From assembly GCF_000686705.1 (NCBI RefSeq), contig NZ_KK366006.1, forward strand, positions 129,369 through 193,368: 64,000 bases of DNA. The letters are read 5' to 3'. A program made the translations under genes and the position numbers. How positions within the stretch are numbered: position 1 is the first letter of the stretch; the number at the start of each line of letters is the position of its first letter. The DNA is from Clostridium hydrogeniformans DSM 21757. Lineage in GTDB: Bacteria > Bacillota > Clostridia > Clostridiales > Clostridiaceae. The notes beneath the pieces are model-generated. The model made no database searches. It saw only the letters and a list, made by a program, of their open reading frames with translations, and was not told the origin of the DNA. Shown piece after piece: positions 26,970 through 37,320 of this stretch.

Positions 26970-28826
26970 CTAAAAGGCTCCACCGCCGCCTCCGCCACCA
27001 CCGCCTCCAGAACTACCTCCACTAAATCCTCCACCAAAACCTCCAGTGGAAGAATCCTGTGATGTAGCTACTGCTGCACTGTCAATGGCTGTATCAACTA
27101 TAGTTGTAGTATCTGAAATCATAGAACTTATCATGTAATAATTATAAAAACTATTATTAAGTCCCATATAGGTTAAAGAAGGATCATTAAATTCCTCTTC
27201 CTTAAATATCTTAGGTAACTTTTCAATTACTTCCTCTGCAACTCCTAAGGATATTGCATATACTAAATAATGTTCCCATATAACTATTGAAGGTATATCT
27301 GCCTTATCCATATTAGAGAAATGTCTTAAGAACTTTTTAAATGCCATCCATTTAGCATTTTCTTCTACCCCAAACCTAGTTTTCTTTTTAATATTAGAAA
27401 GAAATGCCATTGCTACTATAATAATTACTCCTAATCCTGCTGCTACTGCTGAAATGGCTGATTTAAGAATAATAGCTAAAACTCCAAAGGCTATTGCAAT
27501 TATAAATCCTAAGGTATAGAATATTTCCTTTCCATTAGCCTTATTTTGTCCAAAGAAATTTTTCTTTTCTCCTTCTTTATTAACTAATTCCTTAAATGTA
27601 TCGTAGTCCTTATTAAATCTATTAGCGGCAGATTTTTTCTTAAGCTTCTGTTTAATATTATCTAAGATTACAGATTCTCCATCACCTAAGTGGTCTATAA
27701 ACCACTTAATAATAAATCTCTCATGAGGATAAAGAGAATCTAAACTTACATTATTTATTTTCTCTATCTTGTACTTAGTTTTAATTTTTCCTCTTTTCCC
27801 CTCTTCATCAACACTAGATATTTTTATTTTTCTCTTTCTAACTAAGTCCATAATAGTTGCCATAATATCCTCTGAATTAGTGCTTCTATTATATACTAGG
27901 TAGCTCATTATTGCTGGAGTATAATCTCCTGGAAGATCTCTATAATATTCTCCTTTAAACTCTGGTTCAAGATCTCCTCCAAACTTTTTAAACATGTATA
28001 ATAAGCTTGAAATCCCTGCCCCTATGCCTCCAAAGAATAATGGCGCTAGCTTATTCCTAGTTCCCCTAAGTTCTTCTTCTCTTTTTAATCGTTCTCTTTC
28101 TCGCTCTCTCATTCTATTAGCTTCTTCTGCAAAACCTTTCTCTTTATCTAGAAATTCATTAAGTTTATCTACATTATAAATCCTAGTAGAGTATCTTATA
28201 AGGTCTTTAGGGAATAGAATAAAGGTTTCTAATACATCCCCTTTATTTACAAAAGGTACTGTAAAATTAAAGGTTCTATTATCCAGAATAGAAGATGCCC
28301 CATTTAAAGGTCCGTGAGCAAATACTCTTAAATCATTTTTATTTGCTCCCTCTGGTATGGTAATTTTAATATTTATATTTTCTAAAGGTACATCCCATCC
28401 TTTATCTATTATCTTTCTATTAAATGTAGAAATATCATTATATTTTTCTGCTACATTTTTAAGAACATAACTATAGGTAAATGTCTTTTGTTCTGATTTT
28501 GACTTCTCATATATCTTAAGTTTTAAAATACTTCCCTCTTCTTTAGTTTCATAATTACTTATCTCCCTGTCCCCTACCAATATCTTAAGATTCTCAACTC
28601 CATCGCTTCTATCCCTATCAATATTCCTAAGAACTCCATTAAACTCTCCCTTAAAATCATAGGTTATATTCTCTTTAACATAGGCATCACCATTCTCTTT
28701 TATATCCACATACATATTATATGATGAAACCTTATAATCTTTGTTATCTCCATGAGCTATTATCCCTGGTATGAAAAAGCTAAAGAGTAATATAAGAGTA
28801 ACTATTAAGGTGCTTTTTTTCTTCAC
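26970..28826 (-). CDS. DUF2207 membrane protein with Gly-rich tail
   Basis: 618 residues from a GTG behind AGGAGGGG. It has a signal peptide (about 1-25), an extracellular DUF2207 domain (about 30-210), one helix near 258-276, a cytoplasmic portion with winged-helix-like helices (MSYLVYNRSTNSEDI), and a second membrane region near 433-478. The C-terminus is almost pure Gly/Ser (about 590-618, ending GGGGGAF), usual for this family. Function unknown, probably envelope-related and coupled to LemA. Confidence 0.88.
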   Translation of the reverse strand: MKKKSTLIVTLILLFSFFIPGIIAHGDNKDYKVSSYNMYVDIKENGDAYVKENITYDFKGEFNGVLRNIDRDRSDGVENLKILVGDREISNYETKEEGSILKLKIYEKSKSEQKTFTYSYVLKNVAEKYNDISTFNRKIIDKGWDVPLENINIKITIPEGANKNDLRVFAHGPLNGASSILDNRTFNFTVPFVNKGDVLETFILFPKDLIRYSTRIYNVDKLNEFLDKEKGFAEEANRMRERERERLKREEELRGTRNKLAPLFFGGIGAGISSLLYMFKKFGGDLEPEFKGEYYRDLPGDYTPAIMSYLVYNRSTNSEDIMATIMDLVRKRKIKISSVDEEGKRGKIKTKYKIEKINNVSLDSLYPHERFIIKWFIDHLGDGESVILDNIKQKLKKKSAANRFNKDYDTFKELVNKEGEKKNFFGQNKANGKEIFYTLGFIIAIAFGVLAIILKSAISAVAAGLGVIIIVAMAFLSNIKKKTRFGVEENAKWMAFKKFLRHFSNMDKADIPSIVIWEHYLVYAISLGVAEEVIEKLPKIFKEEEFNDPSLTYMGLNNSFYNYYMISSMISDTTTIVDTAIDSAAVATSQDSSTGGFGGGFSGGSSGGGGGGGGGGAF

Positions 28827-29005
28827 CCTTATCCCCTCCTTTTTTTATATAAATATGTATTTATATTCTTCATTCATAATAATTAAAATACATACTCCAT
28901 ATATTTAGTTTATAGTTTTATAAAAATTACTATTATTATAATTATAGTTCATATATCTATAATTTAACATTATATCCACCTTAAATTTCTTATTTACAAA
29001 TGAAA

Positions 29006-29033
29006 CAAGGATGATCCATCATTCTCATCCTTG
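29006..29033 (-). terminator. hairpin after small membrane gene
   Basis: CAAGGATGA/TCATCCTTG arms downstream of the gene at 29059-29343, with a T-containing tail. Confidence 0.65.
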
Positions 29034-29058
29034 TAATATTATGCTTAAAGTTCCCCTT

Positions 29059-29343
29059 CTATTCACTTTTTTCTGAAGACTCCTTATCGCCTATACTGCT
29101 CTCTTGTTGCTTTTCCTTTGTATTTTTTTCTATAGTCTCCTTAATACTTTCCGTAAAAATCCCCATAAAACAAAATATACTTATTAAGGATAATACTATT
29201 TTTGAATTATCTTTCATTACCTCCTGACTAGCTACTCCGCTACTTTGACCATTGTTAATGGACAATGTAGTTGAACTTGAATCAGTTATAAGTATTGTAA
29301 ACATACAAAATAATGCTAGGAAAAAATATATTATCTGTTTCAT
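29059..29343 (-). CDS. small two-helix membrane protein, unknown
   Basis: 94 residues behind AGGAGGG. N-terminal helix (about 3-20), a Ser/Thr-rich extracellular loop (SSSTTLSINNGQSSG), a second helix (about 47-63) and a charged cytoplasmic tail ending KESSEKSE. Not recognised; a single gene. Confidence 0.65.
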   Translation of the reverse strand: MKQIIYFFLALFCMFTILITDSSSTTLSINNGQSSGVASQEVMKDNSKIVLSLISIFCFMGIFTESIKETIEKNTKEKQQESSIGDKESSEKSE

Positions 29344-29485
29344 ATTTCCCTCCTAATTTAGAGTTATATACTCACATTATAATATTCCATAATTTAGTTT
29401 TAATGTTATAATTATTCTATTGTATATCCCATTTATTTAAAATAAATACCATATTAAATTTACTTAAAAAGTTATGAGGTGTAAA

Positions 29486-30321
29486 ATGATTTTTCTTAGA
29501 ATTTTATCAGATAACATGTATGAAGATTTATTTTTTATGATAAATTATGAAGATTTTTATAAAGATATAGATTCAAACTTCTGTGTACAGAATAAGCTAT
29601 TCTCATTAGATTTATTATCTATATTCAGCTATGATAATGATTTATTAGTTGGTTTTAGAGAATATGATAAGGATTTAGAACCTGATAAAGAGGAAATGAG
29701 CGAATATTGTCTGCATTCTTATCATAAAGGATTATATGGTGATAAAAATCATGGCTTAAACACTGTGGTAAAAGATACATTGTTCAATCATTATTTCAAG
29801 GATAATAATATTGAACCTTTAGGAGATTTGAATATAGTAAAGAATGATTTACTTCAAAACTTTATGAAAAATTATATAAGGATTTAAAATATGGATTATA
29901 TAATAAAAACTATATATGTGAACTAAATGATTACTCAATAGATATTCAAAACTTTGTAAATGAACGCCTAGCCCTTATTAGTAATGATTTTTATTACCCT
30001 AACAATGATCGATTTAATTACCTAGAAAATCCTAGTTATGTGAGGGATCTTTGGATTAAACTTAAAGGTAAGAACGAAATATTAAAATACCTTGATAATA
30101 TCAACCCCCATGTTACCTGTGTTTTTATAAAAGATAATAGCATAAATAATTACAGGTATTATCTTTGCCACCACTATGAACACATAAAAAGTGGTTCAGA
30201 AGAAATTGTAATTAATATATTAGAAAAAAACAAAGGGGATTTTATAAAATTTATTCTTCCTAGATTTAAAGATAGGTTTGGAGAACATATTAGTCCTTCA
30301 GATCCTTCCCTTTTCATCTAA
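29486..30321 (+). pseudogene. unknown gene split by a frameshift near 29845-29860
   Basis: The first part starts at ATG 29486 behind GAGGTG and stops at 29887. The second part is open in another frame from 29848 to 30321 with no start of its own; it continues as LYEKLYKDLKYGLYN and NPSYVRDLWIKLKGK. Joined, they would make about 277 residues of acidic, aromatic-rich protein (YDKDLEPDKEE, CHHYEHIKSGSEEI). The last bases overlap the convergent EamA gene. Either the gene is broken or there is a sequencing error. I do not recognise the family. Confidence 0.6.
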
Positions 30322-31164
30322 ATCTAGTGCAGCAATTAAAACACTTAATAATAAGATTATTGCTCCTATATAACCTTTTAAGGTAAGGAATTCTCCTAAA
30401 AATATATAGGCAAATAAGGCTGAAAAAACTGGCTCTAAGGATAAAATAAGACCAGTATGAGTAGGACTTATATACTTCTGTGCTGCTCCTTGTACTATAT
30501 AACCAAGGGCTGTACAAAGTATACTTAAACCCAATACTACAATCCAGGATAAAGGAGTATTAGGTAGTTTAAAGCTTTCTGTAAATAGGGAAAATATACT
30601 ACTAAATATTCCAACAAGTCCAAGCTGTAAAACACTAAGGGTTACTGAATTAACCTTTTTAACAAATTCTCCTGTTAAAACAATATGCACTGCAAATAAT
30701 ATGGCACATACTATACAAAGAATATCTCCTCTATTAATACTTAAGTTTTCATTTAATGTTAATAGTGTAATGCCAATTAATGCAAATATTATACTAATAA
30801 TAACCTTTTTTCTAAGTCTTTCTTTTAAAAATATGAATGAAATTATAGGAACCAATACCACAGAAAGACTAATAAGAAATCCTGCACTAGAAACTGAGGT
30901 ATATTTTAGTCCTAAAGTCATTGAAATAAATACCCCAAATAACACTAGAGATAACACCAAGGAATATCTTAGGGTTTTAATATCTGTATTTAAAATATCT
31001 TTTCTAAATACAGCTGCCCCTACTAGAAATGCAATAATAAACCTTAATGAAATAAGATTAAATGTTTCAAGAGTTTCTAACCCTATTTTAGTTAATATAT
31101 ATGATGCTCCCCAGAAAACTGTAATCATTAGTAACATAAGATTTGCTCTTACTTTCTTGTCCAT
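30298..31164 (-). CDS. EamA/DMT-superfamily transporter
   Basis: 288 residues with ten predicted helices in two EamA repeats; the first starts MLLMITVFWGASYILTKIG and the second ends GYIGAIILLLSVLIA, with LEPVFSALFAYIFLGE typical of DMT permeases. It probably exports amino acids or metabolites; substrate unknown. It is a single gene and overlaps the convergent pseudogene by 24 bp. Confidence 0.9.
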   Translation of the reverse strand: MDKKVRANLMLLMITVFWGASYILTKIGLETLETFNLISLRFIIAFLVGAAVFRKDILNTDIKTLRYSLVLSLVLFGVFISMTLGLKYTSVSSAGFLISLSVVLVPIISFIFLKERLRKKVIISIIFALIGITLLTLNENLSINRGDILCIVCAILFAVHIVLTGEFVKKVNSVTLSVLQLGLVGIFSSIFSLFTESFKLPNTPLSWIVVLGLSILCTALGYIVQGAAQKYISPTHTGLILSLEPVFSALFAYIFLGEFLTLKGYIGAIILLLSVLIAALDLDEKGRI

Positions 31165-31357
31165 GATTCCATCCCCTAAATATATAATTCTTTAATAATA
31201 TTATATTGAATTATTACTATACTTTTTAGGCCTCTAAGGCTTTAACTATCATAATTTCAACTCCTCAATTTTCTTTTATCAACTTAACAATATCTTTTCC
31301 TTAATAATTATCTATTAATTTTCTTTAATAAGTAATTTTAGATTTATGACTATCTCT

Positions 31358-31858
31358 TTAATATGTATTTAAAACTTTTTTAGTGTAATACTTTCTATAC
31401 TTATTTAAATAAAAAAACACTAAAAATCCTATGATAGCACCTAAAGTATTTAGTATAATATCATCTATATCACAACTGCCCAATAAAAACACTAATTGAG
31501 TTATTTCCAGAAATAGACTTACCATAAATCCAATTATCACAACATTTTTTAATTTCTTAATCCCAGTAAATAACAATGGTAATAAAAAACCTAATGGTCC
31601 AAAGGCAACTATATTCCCTAAAATATTTTCCACAATTATATGTTTACTTAGTCCTCCCGTACAAAATTCAGAAATCATTTTAAATGGGGTTAAATTTATC
31701 AACTTTAACTTGTCTATAATAGATAAATTTCTCATATATCTTGTCATAAGAAGAGCATTACCATTTTTAAATAAAATTAAATTTACCAGTATTATTAAAT
31801 ATATAATAAATAATGTCCATAAAAATATCTTTAGTTTCCCTGACTTTCTTTTTTCCAT
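31358..31858 (-). CDS. VanZ family protein
   Basis: 166 residues. Membrane helices near 10-30, 75-95, 103-122 and 135-152. Motifs NLTPFKMISEF, NILGNIVAFGPLGFLLPLLF and SLFLEITQLVFLLGSCDIDDIILNT contain the family's ligand-like acidic pair. VanZ relatives confer low-level teicoplanin tolerance, but most are uncharacterised. Confidence 0.9.
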   Translation of the reverse strand: MEKRKSGKLKIFLWTLFIIYLIILVNLILFKNGNALLMTRYMRNLSIIDKLKLINLTPFKMISEFCTGGLSKHIIVENILGNIVAFGPLGFLLPLLFTGIKKLKNVVIIGFMVSLFLEITQLVFLLGSCDIDDIILNTLGAIIGFLVFFYLNKYRKYYTKKVLNTY

Positions 31859-31953
31859 AATGTATATCCTTTCGCTCTTATATTCCTTTAATTTTTTTAT
31901 CTAAATGATACCTTATGTCTAGGATTTTCATAATACTTTATATTCACTTTTTC

Positions 31954-33741
31954 CTAGGTCTCTACATACCACTTACTCTGTGCATTATACATTTCTGAGT
32001 ACTTACCCTTAATATTTATAAGCTCCTCATGGGTACCTATTTCACATATTTCTCCTTTATCCATAACCACAATTCTATCAGCTATTTTAGCTGCTCCTAA
32101 CCTATGTGTTACAATAATTGCTGTTTTATCCTTAGACATATCTGCAAACTTATTATATATCTTTGTTTCTTCAATAGGATCAATAGCAGCTGTTGGCTCA
32201 TCTAAAACTATGGTATCATGAACCTTATAAAATCCTCTTGCAATAGCAATCTTCTGCCATTGTCCACCAGATAAATCTATACCATCAAACTCTCGTGATA
32301 GCATGGTTCCATAAGAGTCTTTAAATTTTTCTTTATCTATAATTAAGTCTGCCTTTTTTGTGGCATGGTTTAGTTTTTCATCATTAACCTGTACTAAATC
32401 ACTTATAGCTATGTTCTCTCCTAGGTTCATTTTATATCTTTGAAACTTCTGAAATACTGCGGATATATTTTTATATAAAGATTTCATAGATATCTTAGAA
32501 GTATCTATTCCTCCAAAAATAACTTGTCCATCATTCGGAATATATATTCCAGTCATAATCTTAACTAAAGTAGTTTTTCCTGCTCCATTCTCTCCTACAA
32601 TAGCAATAGTTTCCCCTGGCTTAATATCTAAATTTATAGTATTTAAAGTTTCCTCTTCCCTACCTGGATATCTAAATGAAACATTTCTAAGAGTTATTCC
32701 TGGAACCCCTTTTATTTCAAAGTCACTACCTTCTCTTTCAGGAATATCAAGAAATCTTATTAAATGATTTATATTTCCTAAGTCTTCAGTAATTCTTCCT
32801 ATATGCCTACTTATTATTTCTTCCATAGTAGAAAACATCTGTCCTATAGATGCAAATACTGCTCCAAAGGCTCCGACTGATATTTCTCCCTTAATTAAGG
32901 CATCAACAAGTAAATATAAAACTCCCATATATCCTAAAAGCGTTATACCCTTCATCTTAAGCTCCATAATTCCTGATTCCTTTTCGGCAGCCCATCTCTT
33001 TTTATTTAGTAATTTAATGGATGATACATATAAATCAATAAAATATTTAAAGGCTCCTAATTGTCTTGTTTCTTTAAAATATTCTCTATCAACTATACAA
33101 TCTTCATAATATTTAACTTCTCTTCTTACAGGTGCTGCTTCATCTGATAGTTTTCTAAAAACCTTAAGTCTTATAAATTGATTTAATGCCACTGGTATAA
33201 ATATAATTATAATAGATAATGAAAGTACTGGCTTTAATCTATAAAGATAGGCTGCCATCATTAAGAAGTATGGTACATATGAGGTAAATATCATGGAAAA
33301 TATAAAAACTAAAAACATACTATCCATCATTCCTACATTAGCCCTATTTATATCATCTAAGGTAGAAGGATTCTCAAATACTAAAGGATCTAAACTTCCC
33401 ACCTTCTTATTAATTTTACCTCCTATATAAGCATTAACCCTATAGGATAAATCATCAGGAATAAAGTTTAAAACTCCATTTCCTATCTCATCAATTATTA
33501 ATACTAAGCCTAAGCCTCCCCCTATTAACAATACATTGCTTACTGTTTCCCCATTATTCACTGCATTTGTCACAGAGTCAAAAAATTTTTGAGTCATAAT
33601 GGTGCTCATTACAGCTAATATACCATTTACAATAGACACTATATTAAAAAAAATAAAATATATAGGAGATGCTAGAAATACCATAGGTATTATTCTTTTT
33701 AGTATTTTATAAAGAGAAATTTTTTCATTCTTAATATCCAT
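31954..33741 (-). CDS. ABC exporter half-transporter, second of pair
   Basis: 595 residues from ATG 33741 behind AAAGGAG; its ATG overlaps the preceding stop (TAATG). A six-helix membrane domain (about 15-315) precedes the nucleotide-binding domain with GENGAGKTT, LSGGQWQKIAIA, VLDEPTAAIDP and VTHR. Together with the upstream gene it forms a heterodimeric exporter. Both halves keep a catalytic Glu. Substrate unknown (peptide or drug). Confidence 0.92.
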   Translation of the reverse strand: MDIKNEKISLYKILKRIIPMVFLASPIYFIFFNIVSIVNGILAVMSTIMTQKFFDSVTNAVNNGETVSNVLLIGGGLGLVLIIDEIGNGVLNFIPDDLSYRVNAYIGGKINKKVGSLDPLVFENPSTLDDINRANVGMMDSMFLVFIFSMIFTSYVPYFLMMAAYLYRLKPVLSLSIIIIFIPVALNQFIRLKVFRKLSDEAAPVRREVKYYEDCIVDREYFKETRQLGAFKYFIDLYVSSIKLLNKKRWAAEKESGIMELKMKGITLLGYMGVLYLLVDALIKGEISVGAFGAVFASIGQMFSTMEEIISRHIGRITEDLGNINHLIRFLDIPEREGSDFEIKGVPGITLRNVSFRYPGREEETLNTINLDIKPGETIAIVGENGAGKTTLVKIMTGIYIPNDGQVIFGGIDTSKISMKSLYKNISAVFQKFQRYKMNLGENIAISDLVQVNDEKLNHATKKADLIIDKEKFKDSYGTMLSREFDGIDLSGGQWQKIAIARGFYKVHDTIVLDEPTAAIDPIEETKIYNKFADMSKDKTAIIVTHRLGAAKIADRIVVMDKGEICEIGTHEELINIKGKYSEMYNAQSKWYVET

Positions 33742-35531
33742 TATAAATACCAACTCCTTTGACTTTCATACATTTTAGAGTAAGCACCTTTTATACTCAT
33801 AAGTTCCTCATGGGTACCCTTTTCTATTACTGATCCATCTCCTAATACAAATATCTCTTTAGCTAATCTTGTAGATCCAAGTCTGTGACTTATAAAAATA
33901 GTGGTTTTATTTTTACTTACTTCTTTAAACTCCTCATAAAGATTACTCTCACTTATTGGATCTAAAGCTGAAGTGGGTTCATCTAGTATCCTTAAGGATG
34001 AAGAACTTATAATTGATCTAGCCATGGCTATTCTTTGCCATTGTCCTCCTGAAAGGTCTTGTCCATCTTCCTTGATTTTTCCTAGTGGAGTATCCAGTTT
34101 ATTAGGTAGTTCTTCTATAACATCTTGAATATTAATTACCTTTATAGCATTTTTTATTTTATCTTCCTGACTCTCTTTTTCTTTATTATTAATATCTCCT
34201 AATAAAATATTATCTTTTACTGAAATATAATATTTTGAAAAATCTTGGTATACCACTGAACACATAGATTTTAATTCACCATAATTATAATCTTTAATAT
34301 TTTTATCATTAATTAAAATCTCCCCTTCAAAATCCTCATATAACCCCGTTATAAGTTTAGTAATAGTGGTTTTTCCTGAACCATTTGCCCCAACAAAAGC
34401 ATAATGCTCCCCTTCTTTAAGTGTAAAAGATAAGTTCTTTAATATATATAAGTCAGTCCCTGGATATTTAAAGGATACATTCTTAAATTCTAAGGATTTA
34501 ATTTCCTCCCCCTTATTTAAAGGTAATACAGTAGCATCCTCCAATTCATCTAATGCAACAAACTTACTTAAATCTCTTAAATATTCCCTGCTCTTTGATA
34601 ATTCATTAACTTGATAGTTTAAGTGCCATGACATCATTTGAGTTAATTCGAAAAGACCATTAACAATAGATATAAACAATCCCACTGATAATAGGTTATC
34701 TAAAACTGGTTTTATTAGAACCATACTCATAATAGTAGTTATAAAAGCAGTAACTACTCCCCCTGCCTTTAACTTTGCGAAAACCTTCGCGTTTACTTTA
34801 AATTGAATCTTTCTTGTAATCTCATATTGTTCTTTCCAACTTTCATTAATCTCATTTGTAAATCCAAAAATAGCTCTTTCAGAAACAGCATCTCTTCCTC
34901 TTAAAACCTCTTCTAAATACTCATATTTCCTTACATGCTTAGATACTTCTTTAATAGCATCATAGGATGCCCTTCCTCCTTTTATCGCTACTATTATAAG
35001 TGGAATGCTAATTAATAAAATAGCTACACTAGCCCACCATACTTTAGTTATTAATATAGATAATATTCCTAAAATCCTCAAAAAAATAGATACTAATGAT
35101 AATATGTTAAGATATGATTTTTTAAGTAATACCTCTGGCTCCTTTGAAAGCCTAGATATTAAATCCCATACATCCTGATTCTCTATATATTTATATTTTA
35201 GTTTTGCTATCTTTTCTGTAATGCTAACCCTAAAGCTTTCCCTCAAAGCAAACTCTAATTTAGCATCTACAAATTTTATTAGCTGTGCTGATATCCATGA
35301 ATAGGCTATAAGTGCTGCTACTAAAGTTATAGGAAGTATTATATTATAAATACCCTTTTCCCCTTTTGCTATTTGTATAGCTGTGTCTAAAAATCCTGCC
35401 ACCAATATTATTCGTATACTAGGGATAATACCCTCTGTTAACTTTTGAAAAGCTATTAAGCTGCTGTGCCCTTTAGAACATTTAAATGTTATTTTTAATA
35501 TGTCTATCATGGTATATTGTTTTTTCTCCAT
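33741..35531 (-). CDS. ABC exporter half-transporter, first of pair
   Basis: 596 residues behind GAGGAGGG. Membrane domain about 20-310, then Walker A GANGSGKTT, signature LSGGQWQRIAMA, Walker B LRILDEPTSALDP and ISHR. The LSGGQWQ form is shared with its partner, indicating duplication. The pair is not next to an evident biosynthetic gene. Confidence 0.92.
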   Translation of the reverse strand: MEKKQYTMIDILKITFKCSKGHSSLIAFQKLTEGIIPSIRIILVAGFLDTAIQIAKGEKGIYNIILPITLVAALIAYSWISAQLIKFVDAKLEFALRESFRVSITEKIAKLKYKYIENQDVWDLISRLSKEPEVLLKKSYLNILSLVSIFLRILGILSILITKVWWASVAILLISIPLIIVAIKGGRASYDAIKEVSKHVRKYEYLEEVLRGRDAVSERAIFGFTNEINESWKEQYEITRKIQFKVNAKVFAKLKAGGVVTAFITTIMSMVLIKPVLDNLLSVGLFISIVNGLFELTQMMSWHLNYQVNELSKSREYLRDLSKFVALDELEDATVLPLNKGEEIKSLEFKNVSFKYPGTDLYILKNLSFTLKEGEHYAFVGANGSGKTTITKLITGLYEDFEGEILINDKNIKDYNYGELKSMCSVVYQDFSKYYISVKDNILLGDINNKEKESQEDKIKNAIKVINIQDVIEELPNKLDTPLGKIKEDGQDLSGGQWQRIAMARSIISSSSLRILDEPTSALDPISESNLYEEFKEVSKNKTTIFISHRLGSTRLAKEIFVLGDGSVIEKGTHEELMSIKGAYSKMYESQRSWYL

Positions 35532-35728
35532 CTTACCCTCCTCCTATTTTTTTATTTTTAAGCAAATCCTTAATTTATAAAACCTTTTCTTATGGGATTC
35601 TAACATCTGCTCTTAGCTTATTTATAATAAATACCCTTTTTTTATGGATATGTATAAATTAACCTTAAACTTAATACCTTATAGACTCATGAGTTAGGGT
35701 TTTTATCCATGATGGTTTTGTACAATAC

Positions 35729-36280
35729 TCAATTCAATTTCTCGTCATCCTTCATACCATACTCTGATAGAAGTACACTTTCTATAAACTTCTTACTTTC
35801 CTTACCTCTACTTAAAATCACTGCTTTGTTAGTATATTGATTAAGTCTAGTCTCTAAATCATCTTTTCCAATCTCATAATTATTTAAAGCCTTAAACATA
35901 AACTTAAGCATATGTATACTAGGCGTATATAAACATTCTTCCATTCCTAATTTTTGCTTAAAGAATCTGATAATAACTCTCATCCTCCTTACAAAGATGC
36001 TTGGTTTAAGATGTACTATCACATCAGCCTCTTCCATACCTTCAGAAAATATCTTTCTACCAGCATCTTCAATTACCCAATGAGATTCCATTATTGTGCT
36101 TTTGAACAGTCGATTAATTTCCTCATCAGTTCTTCTAATATTTCCCCACTCTTTATTAGTCTTATCTTTTATATGTACAATACCATCAAGATGTGTACAT
36201 TTAATTCCTAATTTATTTGATAATTCTTTTGCTAAAGTTGTCTTACCACTTGCAACAGAGCCAACAATATAAATTCTCAT
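35729..36280 (-). CDS. P-loop small-molecule kinase, FlaR/adenylate-kinase-like
   Basis: 183 residues. Walker A GSVASGKTT (7-15), then HLDGIVH and the WVIEDAGR segment as in proteins annotated 'DNA topology modulation' kinase. An Arg-rich lid (RRMRVIIRFF) follows. It probably phosphorylates a nucleotide-like or small molecule. The real substrate is unknown. Confidence 0.75.
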   Translation of the reverse strand: MRIYIVGSVASGKTTLAKELSNKLGIKCTHLDGIVHIKDKTNKEWGNIRRTDEEINRLFKSTIMESHWVIEDAGRKIFSEGMEEADVIVHLKPSIFVRRMRVIIRFFKQKLGMEECLYTPSIHMLKFMFKALNNYEIGKDDLETRLNQYTNKAVILSRGKESKKFIESVLLSEYGMKDDEKLN

Positions 36281-36310
36281 ATATACCCCTTTTGCTAATC
36301 AAATTGGAAT

Positions 36311-36509
36311 TTAACTGTGTAAGAGCTTTTTTAAATTTTCGAAATTTACATTCGTAATTCCACTCGATGCTACAACTTTATAATCGCTATAAAATTGAGG
36401 ACTTATGTATTGCAACCATAGACAACGTACCGTTGTGAATGCTACTCCAAGTGTATAGTCCAAATTTTTTGTTGAAATTCTTTCTATTAAACAATTTTTT
36501 CGCCTTCAT
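36311..36509 (-). pseudogene. small gene with a one-base frameshift
   Basis: A strong AGGAGG precedes ATG 36509 (MKAKKLFNRKNFNKK). The original frame stops at 36387. If one base is removed from the A6 run near 36469, reading continues as LDYTLGVAFTTVRCLWLQY to a TAA at 36311, giving about 65 residues. The span is 199 bases, one more than a multiple of three. Unknown family. Confidence 0.4.
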
Positions 36510-36687
36510 ATTTATACCTCCTATAATAGAATTATAATTCCAGGCTCAATATATCTAAATCCACCGCAGGTAGAATTAGTAGAGTAAAAGTAGAATATTA
36601 CAAATTCAGTGAAAATCTCATTTATTTCTGATAAGATTCAGCGTATTATTTTTAATTGATATTCCTTTTAGCCCCTCAGAATTTATT

Positions 36688-37320
36688 TTACATAATTCCA
36701 GCATTCTCTAATTCCCTAATAACTTTCTCATAATAATTTCTATCTTTAATTTTTGTTATAAAATTAACTCTAGATTTTGACTTACTATCTATATGTGATG
36801 CTATTATTTCATCAACTAAATTACTCTTTATTATATTTTCAATGCTCAATATATTGTTAACATTGCATAGTACTGTCAACTTTTCTTTATCTAACCCAGT
36901 AGCTTTAGCATAACAATCAATTACTTTACTAATAACTAGGCCTATTCTATTGAAATTCTCTTCTAGAATATTATTAACACCATCTTCATTTGAATATAAA
37001 TTAAAACCCATTCTTATCTCACTATTCTTAAAAGCATATCTTTTCCCTCTGCTACCTGTAGCTAATAATAGAGTTGCAATCGCAGATGAATTTTTTAAAG
37101 CTATAGTAATAATTTCACAACTCAAATAATTTATTACATCATAAATAGCCATTGCTGATGTAATTTGTCCTCCATTACTATCTATTAACACATATATTTT
37201 TTCCTTAGGATTTTTATCAAATAAACTTAATATATTATTTATAACCTCAGTTGCTAAACTATCATCTATGTCTCCATCTATAATAATAACTCTATATTTT
37301 AACAAATCTATATTCCTCAT
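36688..37320 (-). CDS. ClpP-fold protein lacking the catalytic triad
   Basis: 210 residues behind AGGAGATAAAG. The ClpP/crotonase-type fold is clear: IYVLIDSNGGQITSAMAIYD, ATGSRGKRYAFKNSEI and SNLVDEII align with ClpP. Aligned without gaps to typical ClpP, the catalytic Ser falls on Ala80, His on Gly105 and Asp on Asn155. It therefore cannot be a serine protease by the usual mechanism. It could be a structural partner of an active ClpP or a remnant taking a new role. The C-terminus is longer and basic. No Clp ATPase is nearby. Confidence 0.8.
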   Translation of the reverse strand: MRNIDLLKYRVIIIDGDIDDSLATEVINNILSLFDKNPKEKIYVLIDSNGGQITSAMAIYDVINYLSCEIITIALKNSSAIATLLLATGSRGKRYAFKNSEIRMGFNLYSNEDGVNNILEENFNRIGLVISKVIDCYAKATGLDKEKLTVLCNVNNILSIENIIKSNLVDEIIASHIDSKSKSRVNFITKIKDRNYYEKVIRELENAGIM

